A DNA stretch of 64,000 nucleotides. Origin: Jacaranda mimosifolia. Lineage: Eukaryota; Streptophyta; Magnoliopsida; Lamiales; Bignoniaceae. The translations under genes were made by a program, and so were the position numbers. Shown piece after piece: positions 37,241 to 49,438 of this stretch. Within the stretch, counting starts at the first letter, position 1, and the number at the start of each line of letters is the position of its first letter. The DNA lies in the NCBI GenBank assembly GCA_018894105.1, contig CM032125.1, positions 34,581,032-34,645,031 on the forward strand, in the 5' to 3' direction. Below the pieces are notes generated by a model, which had not been told where the DNA came from, ran no database searches, and saw only the letters and a list, made by a program, of their open reading frames with translations.

Positions 37241-38161
37241 TGTAGTAAGGTAAAGAAGATTTAATGCACATAATTTAGGTTAAGAAATGTGAACTCTCCC
37301 TGTTGTCATTTAATATACACTTGATACATCCCACAAGCCCTTAATTAATGATACCCTTTCTGTATAAATGATTAAATTATGAATAAATTTCTCACTCTGT
37401 TACATCTTATTTATCTATACAGATTGCAGAATTATATATACTTTTCTGCAGGTGCAAAATGTGGTTAAAACTAATTTATGGTAATAAATAAAGCAGTTGT
37501 AACAGTCCTTAATAAGTAGGCACAGTATTATTTTTGACAAATTCTTTGAACTTCTGCTGTTTATCATACTGACATCCAAAGGGTAAAAAGTTGGCCAATC
37601 TGAAGAACTTACTTAAATCATCACAAATTCATAAAAAGAAAAAGGAACCCAAGAAAAAAATTTGAAGGACTTCTGGGGTAATCTCATTTAATGTCCATTA
37701 ACATCAGCACATGCAAAAGCTTCATAGGTCAAACTTTCTGCTGTTTCTTGAATAAGCATTTTTGTCTATTTGAAACAACAAATTTTGGGTTCTTAGTGCA
37801 AAGATGGTCCATTACTACAGTTATGTCCAAATCAAATGAAATCTTGGATTGTAATAACAAGTCCTTCATCTTTTCTTGCTTCCTTAACTTCTCCAATTTT
37901 TCAAGAATTCCCACTAAGAATTTCTGTCACTATGTCCTCCTGAAGAACCCCAAGATGTTGTTTTATCTGAGCTGTAGAATCTTTTCTTGCTCCAGTTATT
38001 AGCATCCTTTTTCTTAAAGTTCAATTCTTGGGTCATTTTCCAAGAATTTCTCTGATTCTTGTTCATAAAAAGGTACACTTTTTTCCTGTCTCCCACTCTA
38101 TCTGCTCAGTATAATACATTATTTGAGTCTTTCTTCAAAAACTCACAAAAATTTAACAATT

Positions 38162-40657
38162 ATGGAGGCAAAATTTCTTCACTTTCTGTCTTTAGCTTTC
38201 TCTATTTTCCTTTTTTCATCTGCTTTTACACCCCAAGATAATTACCTTATCAACTGTGGATCAGACACTAGCACAGTAGTTGTTGATAACAGACACTTTG
38301 TTGGGGATTCATCAAAAAATGGTCCATCTCATCTATCAGAAGGTAAATCATTTCCTCTCACAAATCCAAACCCATCTCCCAATTCTCCTGTACTTTACAG
38401 AACAGCTAGAGTTTTCACTTCTGCTTCAAGCTATGTATTCAATATCAAGAATACTGGGACCCATTTGGTACGTTTGCATTTCTTCCCTTTTAGTTCTCAG
38501 AATTATGATCTCAAGAATGGAAGATTTGGTGTTTCTGCAAATGGGATTTCCCTCTTGAGCAGTTTTAGTGCTAATTTTACTGTTCTTAGGGAGTTCTTCT
38601 TGATGGTAGACAAAGAAGAGCTTGAGATTTTGTTCACACCAATTAGTGGTTCAAGTTTTGCTTATGTGAATGCAATTGAAGTTTTTTCTGCACCCAAAGA
38701 TTTCTTCATAGATGCTGGTGGAGTAGCATTGATTAGCCCTGGTGGGATTCAAGAATTTAAGCAGAATGTTTCTTCACAAATTCTGGAAACTATTCATAGG
38801 ATTAACGTTGGGGGTTCCATGTTAACCCCTTTTAATGACACACTTTGGAGGACTTGGATTCCAGATGAAGATTTTCTTGTCTTGAAATCTGCTGCTAAAA
38901 TTGCTTGGACAACTGATCCCCCTAATTACCAACCAGGTGGTGCTACTAAGGAAGATGCCCCTGATAATGTATATATGACTGCACAGCAAATGAATATATT
39001 AAATAGGAGTTTGTCTTTTTGGTTCAATATTACATGGGATTTTCCAGTTAGATCTGAGGATTCTATGCACTTAGTCCGTTTACATTTCTGCGATATTGTT
39101 AGTGTTGCACTTAACACATTATACTTCAACATATATATAAATGGGGTGACGGCATACAAAGATGTGGATTTGTCTGTTCTTGCATTTCATCAGCTTGCTT
39201 CTCCTTATTACATGGATTTTGTTGTTAGAAACACGAAGGATTCTCGTGTTATACGGATAAGTGTTGGTCCTTCTGACTTAAGTAATACTTTGAGGAAGAA
39301 TGCTATTCTTAATGGGGTGGAGATCATGAAAATGGTGAACTTTGTAGCTTCACCAAGGAAATCTAAGACGAAAAGTATATGGATTTTGGTTGGTTCAATC
39401 ATTGGAGGATTTTTTGTCCTGAGTTTTGTGTTTCTGGCAATCTTAGCCATACTCAAATGCAGGAAGAGAAAAGCAAAACCCAAATCAACACAGGCCGATA
39501 GTGCAGGTTGGAATTCTTTGCGTGCATATGGTGCTAGCTCCCAGGCCACAATATCCGAAGGAATGGCCCTTGCTTCTCCCGGCCCCTACGGATATTACGG
39601 TTTGAAGATTCCCTTTGCTGATCTACAGTTGGCTACAAATAATTTCGACAAGAATCTGATCATTGGCTCGGGTGGCTTTGGTTTGGTCTACAAAGGGATT
39701 CTTGGAGACAACAAAAAAGTAGCCGTAAAAAGAGGCGTACCTGGTTCCAGGCAAGGACTTCCAGAATTCCAAACTGAAATTACTGTTCTATCCAAAATTC
39801 GCCACCGGCATCTTGTTTCACTTGTTGGCCATTGTGAGGAGCAATCTGAAATGATACTTGTTTATGAGTACATGGAGAAGGGCCCGTTAAGACACCATTT
39901 GTATGGCACAGATTTACCGCCCTTGTCTTGGAAGCAACGGCTTGAAATATGCATCGGTGCAGCTAGAGGTCTTCACTATCTGCACACCGGTTCAGCTCAA
40001 GGGATAATCCATAGAGACATCAAATCAACCAACATTTTGCTCGACGAAAACTATGTTGCTAAAGTTGCAGATTTTGGTCTCTCAAAGTCCGGGCCGTGTC
40101 TCGATGAGACTCATGTGAGCACTGGTGTGAAAGGCAGTTTTGGATACTTAGATCCTGAATACTTTCGTCGGCAGCAGCTAACTGATAAGTCCGATGTGTA
40201 TTCTTTTGGGGTTGTTCTTTTTGAAGTTCTTTGTGCTAGACCGGCTGTCGATCCGTTACTCGACCGGGAGCAAGTGAACTTAGCCGAATGGGCAATGGAG
40301 TGGCAAAATAAAGGGATGATTGAGCAAATTGTGGATCCTCATCTCATAGGTCAGATAAAACCGAGCTCTCTGAAGAAATTTGGCGAAACGGCTGAGAAAT
40401 GTTTGGCTGAGTATGGTGTCGATAGGCCGACTATGGGCGACGTTTTGTGGAACTTGGAGTATGCATATCAGCTACAAACAAATGAAAGGCAAAGGGAACA
40501 ACAACAGAGAGTGACAGATGATGCTACTCCTGATGATCCGCGAGAACCTATCGTTCCATCAAGCTGGGCCATTATCAATGGGGAGAATGATGATGGGAAT
40601 TTGGACATATCAACGAGCAGAGTTTTCTCCCAGCTGATAACCAATGAAGGTAGATAG
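38162..40657 (+). CDS. CrRLK1L receptor-like kinase, malectin-like ectodomain
   Basis: This is a single intronless exon of 831 residues. The ATG at 38162 is used; the frame extends a little further upstream but without an ATG, and the protein then begins with a good signal peptide (about 1-25). An extracellular tandem malectin-like region (about 26-395) follows, with family-typical NYLINCGS near its start and several N-x-S/T sites. One membrane span lies at about 405-431. The cytoplasmic kinase has the glycine loop GSGGFGLVYKG (about 500), VAVKRG lysine, IHRDIKSTN catalytic loop (about 616), DFG (about 637) and a TGVKGSFGYLDPEY activation segment, so it looks active (RD type). CrRLK1L proteins sense cell-wall state and often bind RALF peptides. 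The closest Arabidopsis relative, from sequence and position, is probably At5g24010. The ligand is unknown. Confidence 0.95.
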   Translation: MEAKFLHFLSLAFSIFLFSSAFTPQDNYLINCGSDTSTVVVDNRHFVGDSSKNGPSHLSEGKSFPLTNPNPSPNSPVLYRTARVFTSASSYVFNIKNTGTHLVRLHFFPFSSQNYDLKNGRFGVSANGISLLSSFSANFTVLREFFLMVDKEELEILFTPISGSSFAYVNAIEVFSAPKDFFIDAGGVALISPGGIQEFKQNVSSQILETIHRINVGGSMLTPFNDTLWRTWIPDEDFLVLKSAAKIAWTTDPPNYQPGGATKEDAPDNVYMTAQQMNILNRSLSFWFNITWDFPVRSEDSMHLVRLHFCDIVSVALNTLYFNIYINGVTAYKDVDLSVLAFHQLASPYYMDFVVRNTKDSRVIRISVGPSDLSNTLRKNAILNGVEIMKMVNFVASPRKSKTKSIWILVGSIIGGFFVLSFVFLAILAILKCRKRKAKPKSTQADSAGWNSLRAYGASSQATISEGMALASPGPYGYYGLKIPFADLQLATNNFDKNLIIGSGGFGLVYKGILGDNKKVAVKRGVPGSRQGLPEFQTEITVLSKIRHRHLVSLVGHCEEQSEMILVYEYMEKGPLRHHLYGTDLPPLSWKQRLEICIGAARGLHYLHTGSAQGIIHRDIKSTNILLDENYVAKVADFGLSKSGPCLDETHVSTGVKGSFGYLDPEYFRRQQLTDKSDVYSFGVVLFEVLCARPAVDPLLDREQVNLAEWAMEWQNKGMIEQIVDPHLIGQIKPSSLKKFGETAEKCLAEYGVDRPTMGDVLWNLEYAYQLQTNERQREQQQRVTDDATPDDPREPIVPSSWAIINGENDDGNLDISTSRVFSQLITNEGR

Positions 40658-41290
40658 ATAGGATCACAAATTGATGGGATGAATAAATAGTTACCACTTA
40701 TTGATCCTGCTGGATTGCTTCCTAAGGTATCAGAAGCACATATAGTTTGCTTATTACTTGCTATTTTTTGACAGCTTTGAACTGTTTTGTTATCTTATGA
40801 AGATGTTAATCTTTTGACTACGTTGTAATAGACATAAGATAGAGTGCAGGATTCCAGAATTTCTGCAGTTGTACCACTCAAAATGTTTCCAGTTTTATCT
40901 GATAAGTGTTTTATGCAGCCTCTGCTGCTCTATATTCTTAAGTGGTCTTGAAATCTCCCTAAAAATTGGTTGAATAGACCTTCTCTTCTTCTATCATTTC
41001 AAGCTTATGTTAAACTTATATCCTAATGGAAGTTAGTTTAAATCATCTATTCTAATTCGGTTTTCTCCGATTGAATTACATACACTTGGGGCGTATTCTT
41101 TGGCATTGAATTAGGATATTCAAGAAAAACAGGTTATTCCAGCTCGAGGTTTTGGCTCCATTAACTAGTAATTAATTACCCCCTTTTTGGGGGGGTGTTA
41201 GGAAAGGGAAAAAAGAGGAAATATACTCACTACACTTTCACGATCAACTACACTTAATCCTTTAGCATATTCAAAATATTACTTTATCTT
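40658..41290. other. 3' region of receptor kinase and spacer
   Basis: No gene is seen. The first 200-300 bases are the likely 3' untranslated region. A homonucleotide CCCCTTTTTGGGGGGG stretch occurs near 41180. Confidence 0.45.
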
Positions 41291-41292
41291 GG

Positions 41293-41343
41293 GCGGATAG
41301 TGGGAATCGAACCTTCATCTTCTTCTTGGCAAAGAGAAATTTT
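41293..41343 (-). pseudogene. trnG-GCC: Truncated plastid trnG-GCC fragment
   Basis: Read on the minus strand, the segment matches the 3' two thirds of chloroplast trnG-GCC, including the anticodon loop TTGCCAA and the T-arm GGTTCGATTCCC, the latter mutated. The 5' acceptor and D-arm are absent. About 51 of 71 bases remain. Confidence 0.65.
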
Positions 41344-41610
41344 CTAATGAATCAAGATAACCATTTGTTCCGATATAAATATTCATTATCTATTCTTCTG
41401 CCATAAGAGGAGCTGATTGGTATTGTTTAAGCAATTCACGTAATCGTTGACCTCTCGCTAATTAATTCTGAATAGCTTTATCAAGATTTGAAGCAAATTA
41501 TGCAAAAGCTTCTAATTCTGCAAATTGCACCAGTTTTAATTTGTCAACTACTTGTTTCATGGCTTTAATTTGAGCTGCAGACCCTACTCTGGAAATTGAG
41601 ATACCCTAAA
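41344..41610 (-). pseudogene. atpA: Decayed plastid atpA fragment
   Basis: The minus-strand translation follows the C-terminal half of chloroplast ATP synthase alpha: [14 protein letters not shown], then [15 protein letters not shown] and RGQRLRELLKQ blocks in the right order. Several stop codons replace sense codons and a short segment is deleted, so it cannot encode a protein. Confidence 0.8.
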
Positions 41611-41815
41611 TTTTATTTTGATAGGGATCGTCTCAATAAAAAAAATTAGGGCCGATTTTGAAACAATTCATTTTACCCTAGACTTGCTAGGCAGATCCAT
41701 TTGATTATTCAAAACTCAACCACTATGAGTCTGTTGCATATACTTATGTATATAATATATGTGCGTATATAGATTTTATATACATAGTGACTCATTCGGG
41801 AATTAAATCAAATAA

Positions 41816-41880
41816 GCCCTTTTAACTCAATGGTAGTCATGGTAAGGCGTAAGTCATCGGTTCAAATTCAATAAGGGGCT
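41816..41880 (+). pseudogene. trnT-GGU: Degenerate plastid trnT-GGU copy
   Basis: The acceptor stem ends GCCCTTTT and AAGGGGCT pair, and the anticodon loop reads CATGGTAAG as in chloroplast trnT-GGU. About seven bases of the D-arm side are missing and the T-arm has changes, so the tRNA is not expected to fold or function. Confidence 0.75.
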
Positions 41881-42963
41881 TTTCTTTTTTTCATATATAT
41901 TTTTCATAAAAATCTAGTTATAGTATGCAAGATAGAGATATATATATATTTTTTATTTCGAATACAAAAGGAACTAATCGGATAATATGTTATCATTATA
42001 CTGAATTAGAATATAGTAGTTCTAGTTAGAAAGTGGAATATTTGTTCGGTCAATTTTCATTATTATGAATAATCATAAGCCGTCTCTTGAATCACCAAAG
42101 ATCTCTATTTTCCATTATACCAATCAAATCCATTGGAAAAGATTCGAAATCAACAAAAGAAAAAGTAAGTGGACCTGACCAATTTAATTATGACTATATC
42201 CGCTATTATGATATTGAAATTCAATAGAGATTAAATTTGAATTAGAACACTTGACCCACCTCCTTTTCTTAATTTAATTTCTTTGGACTTCAAAAAAATT
42301 TGTCGTTTGGTAATCGGTACACGTTTTGTTAAACCACCCATAAGAATCATATTTTGACTTTTATCCAACGAATAGCCAATAATAGTTTCCATTGAATAAA
42401 TAACGGATTCAGACTCTAAAAATAATAATACTTTGGAATAAAAGAAAATAAAGGGGCAAAATCCCTCTTTATAGAACAAGAAAGAGTTATGCACTAGAAT
42501 AGAAGATGAAATATCAGATGGAATCCGTTTCATTGCATTTTATGTCATGTGTATTAAATATTTTTTTATAAAACACTTATTTATGGATTACATACACTTG
42601 ACGTGTATTCATACAGTGGAATAGAAGACGAGACTTTATATAGAGCCTGTTTGGTTACATCCCATGTGATGTCTCCGAATTGGGTCAATTTTAGATAATG
42701 AAGAAATTGCAAATACAAAGCAAATTTTTTCTCATGTAGGATAATTTCAATTCTTTCTCTGCATTGCTCCTGTTAAATTACTTAGACTAATGTAATCAAA
42801 CAGCTCAATGTGCATATATTATGGTACTAGCTTGTGTAATATAGCTTTCAAGTTTTATTCACTTTTTTAATTGATAAACCTTTTAGACATTAAATTCTTT
42901 TGTGCTTACATGGTTTGAGATAGTACACTTTTTAGTATCGAACTTGGATTGGACTGCCAATTA

Positions 42964-43308
42964 GGGCATGTTTGGTTTTATTTCATTCTCATTTTTTATT
43001 TTTATTATTTTCAAAATTTGAAAAAGTAGGTAATGAAAATGAATTGAAAATAAGTTTATATTTGGATAAGTTGTTAGAAAATTTATTGATTATATTGAAT
43101 TTAGTAGGTTGTAGATGGAGAGAGATAGTAATAATAAAATAGAAAAAGATGATATATGGGATATTGGGAGAAAATATATTGTTATTGAAAAATATATTTT
43201 GAGAATAAAAATAAAAATAATATTGGATAAAAATATGTAAAAAATAATATGTTTTAATTTGTAAATAGTAGAAAATATAAAAAGAATGTTTGAAGATAAA
43301 ACCAGTCC
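42964..43308. mobile_element. Tourist-like MITE, diverged, TTA target duplication
   Basis: The left end reads GGGCATGTTTGGTTTTATT and the right end, inverted, reads GGACTGGTTTTATCTTCA, with a small deletion. TTA flanks both sides (42961-42963 and 43309-43311). The interior is AT-rich and non-coding. The terminal core is shared with the element at 7609-8029. Confidence 0.6.
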
Positions 43309-43311
43309 TTA

Positions 43312-45079
43312 GATTACATAGAATAATATTAATTTTTTATTTTACGACATTGTCATGTGCAAATTTAATAGCTGACAACACCACTTTAACTAATATATAA
43401 ATGGGTGCCACGTAATTTCTTTTTGAAGTTAGTTTTCGTTACAAATAATTGAAGAGGTTTATTTTACATTTGAAGAGGTTTATGTTACAAGTAATCATTT
43501 GATATCTTATGCCTATCGAATTTCAAAAATCTAAGTTGTGTTCAACCAAACAAGCTCTTGGACCAAGTGTCCGTGCGGCGGCAGCAGCTGATAGCAGGCG
43601 TGGCGTGCGCCCCATACCGTTACCAATACGGGCCAATACCCTTTTTTCAATTATTAATTTTATATTAATTATTTAATTAATTAAATATATTAAATAATTA
43701 TTTATATTAAATACTAATTAATAAAATATTAAATAAACCAACGTCACACTGATAGGGGACTCGAGCCTTAATAGCGTAAGAAGAGAAAAAATATTTTTAA
43801 TTACTTCAAATATTTTTTTTTTTAATGCAAAAACAAATCAAGTCATAAATTTCATTAAATTGCATGTAGGAAAATCTCAAGATTTAATTTTCATCGAGTC
43901 ATCACATATGATCAATAATTAACAGTATAATTGAATTGGTGCGTGGAATAAATAATTCCAAATTCCTTTTTTTCAAGTACTTTAACAAGAAATATTAAGT
44001 TGGGAAATTATTAAAAGTATTATAAAACAAATTTTTGTTTTAAAAAAAATTATAGATATATTTTTCAATCCCAAAGATTCATTTTACTAATTTTTTTTAT
44101 TTAAAAAAATCCAACTATTATATAATACACTAATCTCGTTAAACTCTAACGATTTGAAATCAAATACTCGTCTTCTTAAATTAAGAAGTTTTTTTTTTAT
44201 ATAAAAAGCATCATTTAATATATTTTCTTTTTCTTTTGGGTTTGCATATTACATTATGTCGACTATGTTTTTTACTTTTAACTTTTGGACTTCTTAGTAC
44301 TTATTAAAAATAACAAAAGGTATTAGTCAAGTCAAGTTTGGAAAAAAAAAATTAAATTTGAGTTTGAGCCCAATTCAATTATATCCAATTATTAAATTAG
44401 TGGTAAATTGTACTTTCAAGTGCGAGTTCGAAATAAAATAATAATAACATAATATTTATTGTAAAAAATATATTATCTAATTATATACTAGCTTGCGATG
44501 TTTGCGAGTTTCGAGTTTAGATATAAATTCAAGAGCGGCTAGATATTGAGATTGAGTTCGATTTAATAACATTTGATTTCAAATAGAGCTACCTCGCGCT
44601 AGGTTAGTGAAGCTTACAAGTGATTTGACTCGTTTGCACCCTTATATTCTATTTTTTTCTTTTCATTTCTTTTTCTAATTATATTTTTTTTTTCTCTAGC
44701 CTTACGAAAGTAATGACATTTTTTAATTTATACTTCTGAAAAAATTAAGCACGAATATATCAAAATAGCAAGAATAAATAAAAAAGGTCCACAAATAAAG
44801 GAAATGGAGGTAAATAGATTCTACAGTGGTAAAAGACAAATCAAACTTTTACATGCCGCCACACCCCACAGCAATGAAAAAGATTTTACACTCTCCCTTC
44901 TGCTGACAAATCCCATCGCTGTCTTGATATTCCAAACTTATTGTACTATTCATTCAATCATTTCAGCTCATTCAAATTAAAGTAGAAAAAGTTTGAAATT
45001 GAAATTGAGGTGGGCAAAGGGTTTTGAGTTGATTTCTGCAGAAACTGTGGTGGGAAAGAAAAAAAGTACTGAATTGAGG
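43312..45079. other. AT-rich spacer upstream of the DeSI gene
   Basis: No gene is seen. A short GC-rich island lies at about 43570-43620. The region 44330-44644 looks like a decayed relative of the 53497-53880 element; it ends GACTCGTTTGCACCCTTA. 44850-45079 is the presumed promoter and leader of the DeSI gene. Confidence 0.45.
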
Positions 45080-47934
45080 ATGACGGAGGTGACCCTCCAT
45101 GTGTACGACGTGACGAATAGCGGCAGCGACAAAACGAACGGCACAATTATGCAGATCAATAAGATTTTCAAAGATGGGATGGGCCTCGGTGGCATCTTCC
45201 ACAGCGCTGTTCAGGTTTCTGAATTCTTATCTTCTTGTGAATTAAGTTGTGTTTGCATGTACTTGCTTTGGTGTCTACTTGAATATTGTTTGATTGTTAG
45301 TTCTTTAGTTAGTTGTTTTCTTTGATTGTTTTGTGGATTAGATCTGGGTTTTTGTGCAGAACTTTTGCTTTGTTTTTTGTTTTTTGTTTTTTGTTTTTTC
45401 CTTATGGTCTAGCATGCTAACAGTTTGCGCATTTTGGGTCTTAGTGTAGCGGAGTTCTGTTAACAAAGGTTTACGATTTGCTTTCTTGCGTCTTCTGTGA
45501 GATAATTCTTTTCTGGTTGAATTAATGGTGAGTTTTTAACTCTCGAGGTGGGGTTGGGGATTGGGTTGTGCCTGGTTGGAGAGAAAAAGGGTCTTACTTT
45601 TGAATTTTGTTGAAAATTTGGTTTATGTTTGATTCAGAATTCCTTTCAAGAAGTCCATGCGTTGAGAGTATTACTGTGAAACTGAATTGCTCTTAAGTTT
45701 GTGATTATAGCGGGAAATTTCAGTTTCGCTTAGAATTACAGTATTTAACGTAATGTTTTGCTGAATGGTTGGAAATTGGTTGTTAGATGTTTTATGCTAC
45801 TTATATATCAGTTTCTTTTGACTGTGGTCCTAGTAATTTTTATGTTGGCAAGGAATTTCATTTTTTCTTTTGTTTTTCTCTTTTTTTTTTTTGAAGGTTT
45901 TGTGTGTGGGGTGGGGGGGGGGGGGGTGTTGTTTGAAGAAACTGGGAAATGATCTTGTTTAGAGTTGAGAAAATTCCGTGACATTCCTTTTATCTTTTCA
46001 ACTTCAGTAGCATAAGCTGAATAGTTGAAAGCTTCTTAGAAGGATGTGATATAATGCATTCTGCAAAGTGTCCAGAGTGATGCATAGAACTGCTTAAGCA
46101 TAGTTTATAGTATGCATGCAGAACATAATCATGTTTCTTATTTGTTCATAATCCGCTAGGCCAAGTTGACAACATTGTCCCCTTGGCTGGGTGGATTGGG
46201 TTTTGGCATGGATTATGAGTTAATGCAATCTTGTGGTTGCTAATTCCCAATGTACTTTATGGATATATCATTTCTAAAAGAATGTTTAGTTTTCACCCAC
46301 CAAAAGTCGCTTATCAAAGTTGAGTATTTGAGGATCCTTGTTCTAATAAGATCTTCAGCTTTGCATTCTCCACTCCACATGATTCTAATCCATTTCCTAT
46401 ATATGTGTTTTCTACTTCATCTCACTGTTTTCAGATTGATTTTGGAATCCATTTCCTCTTGTTGAGCAGCTTGTTACATGTTTTTGATGTGTCAGTTCAT
46501 TGCAGATGGTTTTTGCCTAAATGATGTTTAATTCACTTGTACACATAGAGCTGAGTTGTGATTATGCTCTTGTAGCTAAAAGCTCACTTTCTCAACAGGT
46601 TTATGGAGATGAAGAGTGGTCGTTTGGGTTCTGTGAACAGGGTTCTGGAGTGTTTAGCTGTCCATCAACAAAGAATCCAATGTATACATACCGTGAAAGC
46701 ATTAAACTTGGAAAAACATCCTTCTCTATCTTGAAGGTTAATCAGATACTGAGGGAATTGAGTAGAGAGTGGCCTGGAGACTCGTATGACCTGTTAGCAA
46801 AAAATTGCAATCATTTCTGTGATGAGTTCTGTGAAAGACTGGGTGTGTCAAAGCTTCCTGGTAATTGCTGCCCCTTTCTATCACTCTTGCTCTCTTTCAA
46901 ATGTACACTGGTCAGTTTTATATGTATAGTGCTGTCTATGCCTGAGAATTTGTGGCTAATGTGCTTTTGGAAAAATGTGCATAATAATTATTTTTCCTTT
47001 CATGTAAAATTGCTTGCAAATGCTCTACGTAGTCAACATTCACCTTTAGTTGGGTTACTCAAATATTTTACTCTGTCTTCAGGCAAGTCTATTGTTAATA
47101 ACAATATAAATGCAGTAATTGGGTAATGGGTGGTAATTTCTTTTACTAGACAATCTCATATCAGCTATGAAGTTCCTGTCTCTGTATAAAACACATTGAA
47201 GCTCGTGATGAATGCAAGATATGTTATTCTCAGAATTATTTGGAACTATATATGTGGATAAATTTCACTTTCTTGATGTACATTGATAAGCTGGTATAAG
47301 GATTCATGGATATTACGAGATAGGATTTTTGGTTAGGAAGCGGCTTGAAATTCACAGAAAGTTCCTTGGCCATACCCCATTCGTAGTGCCATTACTTACA
47401 TGCATCTTATTGTGTGTCTTATCTGCTCTTTGAACCCAAACTGAGTTCAGTATAAGCTATTTTGTGTTGTATGGACTCTATCTAAGTCGATATGATGCTT
47501 TGCTAAATTCATTTGATAATTATATTCAATATCATGTTAACCTTTGCTTGCTTAGTTCTTGAATGAGTTGAGCCAATATTTGCTTATAACAGCTTGATTC
47601 CTTTATACTTTGCATGATCAGTTCGTTCATGTTGACATGTAATTCTGAATTAACTTTAAGCTTGTCCTGGATTAAGGAACCCACCAAAGTACACCTTCTT
47701 ACAAGCACATGGGCCACCATTCATTGGTTGTACATTTATAATGATAATTTGCAGCACAAATGGAATCAAATTGCATGTTGCAGTGGGTGTATTCACTAGT
47801 GCACTCTGCATTTCACTTTTAACACTTTCATAACAGGTTGGGTGAACAGGTTTGCACATGCTGGTGATGCTGCAGTAGAAATAGCTGGAAACACAGCGTA
47901 TAGAGTAAGATTCTGCCTATCTTTCATTTTGCAG

Positions 47935-47978
<44 letters not shown>

Positions 47979-48576
47979 CTAGCTAGTTAGGTAACTGAAT
48001 TACCGCTGGCCCCTAGGGCTTCCTATTCCGGCAATATTTGATAATGTACTCCCGTACTCCTAGCGAACAGTGAATATGAAGTGTAGTTCAGCATATACAG
48101 AACTTTTGGACTTCTGGGCTTTTGCATTTTTTTACATAAGTGAGGAATTTTCAGTCTCTTGTTCATCCCTGCAATTTCTTGAATATATGTCTAAAGTTTG
48201 TGTTTGTCTTTCATAGTTCATAGTCCCAACCCACAACGACCCCCTGCTCAACTTAATCTACACATCTTTTCCAATATCTTACTCATTTTGGGTGTTACTG
48301 CAGTTTAGGCAAGCTAAAGCCGAAATTGTAACTGCTAGCAAAGTGGCGTATCGTTTTCTAGCAGGAATTGCATCCAACAATTTAATTGTAGCTCCAGATT
48401 CCCCTGGCAACTCTAATACTGGAAGTCCTAGACTTCAAGCTACCTGGTTCAAGAACATTATTTCTACTGGCGCTAAACCATCAAGCAGTTCGGAACTGGA
48501 AAATCAGGACCAAGATCAGCTTAGGAGACAAGATGCAGAAGCATCTTTAAGGTCGAACTCTCAACATGATATCTGA
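45080..48576 (+). CDS. DeSI-like / PPPDE-domain protease
   Basis: Exons 45080-45214, 46599-46860, 47837-47904 and 48304-48576 give 245 residues. The start is the first ATG; the frame upstream contains none. The PPPDE fold (about 4-150) carries the two expected catalytic residues of this cysteine-peptidase family: a His in GGIFHSAVQ (about 41) and a Cys in KNCNHFCDEF (about 113). Family members remove SUMO or ubiquitin from proteins. The C-terminal 90 residues are Ser/Gln-rich and probably disordered, which is common in plant members. The closest named relatives are plant DeSI-like proteins of the At4g17486 type. Introns 2 and 3 hold a (CT)n tract (47936-47975) and a G-run (about 45907-45926 in intron 1). 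Confidence 0.92.
47936..47975. repeat. (CT)n microsatellite
   Basis: About 20 uninterrupted CT dinucleotides lie in the last intron of the DeSI-like gene, shortly after the donor at 47905. Confidence 0.9.
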
Positions 48577-49438
48577 GACTATATTGTCATTCACCCATCC
48601 ACGCACTGGAATAGGGCACTTACGACATCTGGCCATCTATATTGTTCACCTTGTTGATTTTGTTGTAAAATGTTCGCTCAACTGTGATTAACATTTGAAA
48701 ATAGATATCGATTCTGGTGCCTTTTTGTTTTCGCTTAATTTTTAAGGCAAGCATTCTACCTCCCATCTGCCTCAGAAACATTGTCTCGATTGTTTGTTGT
48801 GGGCTTTTGCGAACATTGCTCTGACTTCACCAAGACAGTTGGTCAGGCCATAACTTCCGGCAAAGAGGTTATAGGTTCGAACTTTCTTGCAATAGTAATT
48901 CATAGCATGTTTGAATCTAATTTGGGTTTGTTGTGGTGGGGGAATTAGATTGAAAAAAGAGAGTTATATCGATAAAATTATTGCTCGAATTGAGATTTTA
49001 TTTAAAGAAAAAGATATAAAGTATATGAAGTTTCTTGTTATATGTAACATGAATGATTTGATGACTATTACTGAGAATATTTTGATCAGGACAAAATATA
49101 ATCAACTTAAAATTCTATGAAATTATGGTAATTAATTGCTCAACTACTACGGCTCAAATTGAACATTATGATTGTGACACCTTACATATCATGCAAGTAG
49201 AATCAAGTGAGTTGCAAAGAGGGTGTTTGTTTATGTTTTTATTTTGTTTTCTGTTGTTTTTACTATTTGAAAATGAATTTACAACAACTTATCATCATTT
49301 TTTTCAATATTTCAACTTATTTTCATCTTAAAACATATTTTTCAATAACTTACATATATTCTCTCAATAACTTATATATTTTCTCTCTCTTCTTTATTAT
49401 TATTATTTCTGTCCACCTATAATCTACTAAACCCTTTA
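48577..49438. other. 3' region of DeSI gene and spacer
   Basis: The start is a probable 3' untranslated region. Near 48825-48890 a stretch ending AGGTTATAGGTTCGAAC has a tRNA-type B-box (GGTTCGAAC) and may be a SINE relic. No gene is seen. Confidence 0.4.

Larger units (their letters stand above)
31944..38161. other. 6-kb region without a confident coding gene
   Basis: 31944-32160 is the likely promoter of DUF819 copy B. 32500-33800 has more balanced composition than its surroundings and may hold a decayed or non-coding transcription unit (see findings). From 33800 the DNA is AT-rich, with (AAT)n at 33727-33750 and 34311-34341 and a T-run at 34859-34881. A repeat pair lies at 32870-33060 and 37050-37240. 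The last few hundred bases are the probable promoter and leader of the receptor kinase. Confidence 0.5.
41293..42540. mobile_element. Plastid-derived nuclear insertion (NUPT), mosaic
   Basis: Three plastid segments that are not neighbours in a normal chloroplast genome are joined: part of trnG-GCC (41293-41343), part of atpA (41344-41610) and the trnT-GGU to psbD spacer side (about 41680-42540). The last part includes AAGTAAGTGGACCTGAC, as in the psbD light-responsive promoter region. All pieces carry substitutions, stops or deletions, so this is an old, non-functional insertion. I recognised the plastid sequences from memory; exact limits need alignment. Confidence 0.75.

Noticed and set aside
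42231..42533. Minus-strand frame of 100 codons in the plastid insertion
   Set aside because: It lies in plastid spacer-derived DNA near psbD and resembles no plastid protein that I can name.
45900..45930. Long G-run with (T)n before it
   Set aside because: A simple homopolymer in an intron; it is not evidence of a regulatory element.
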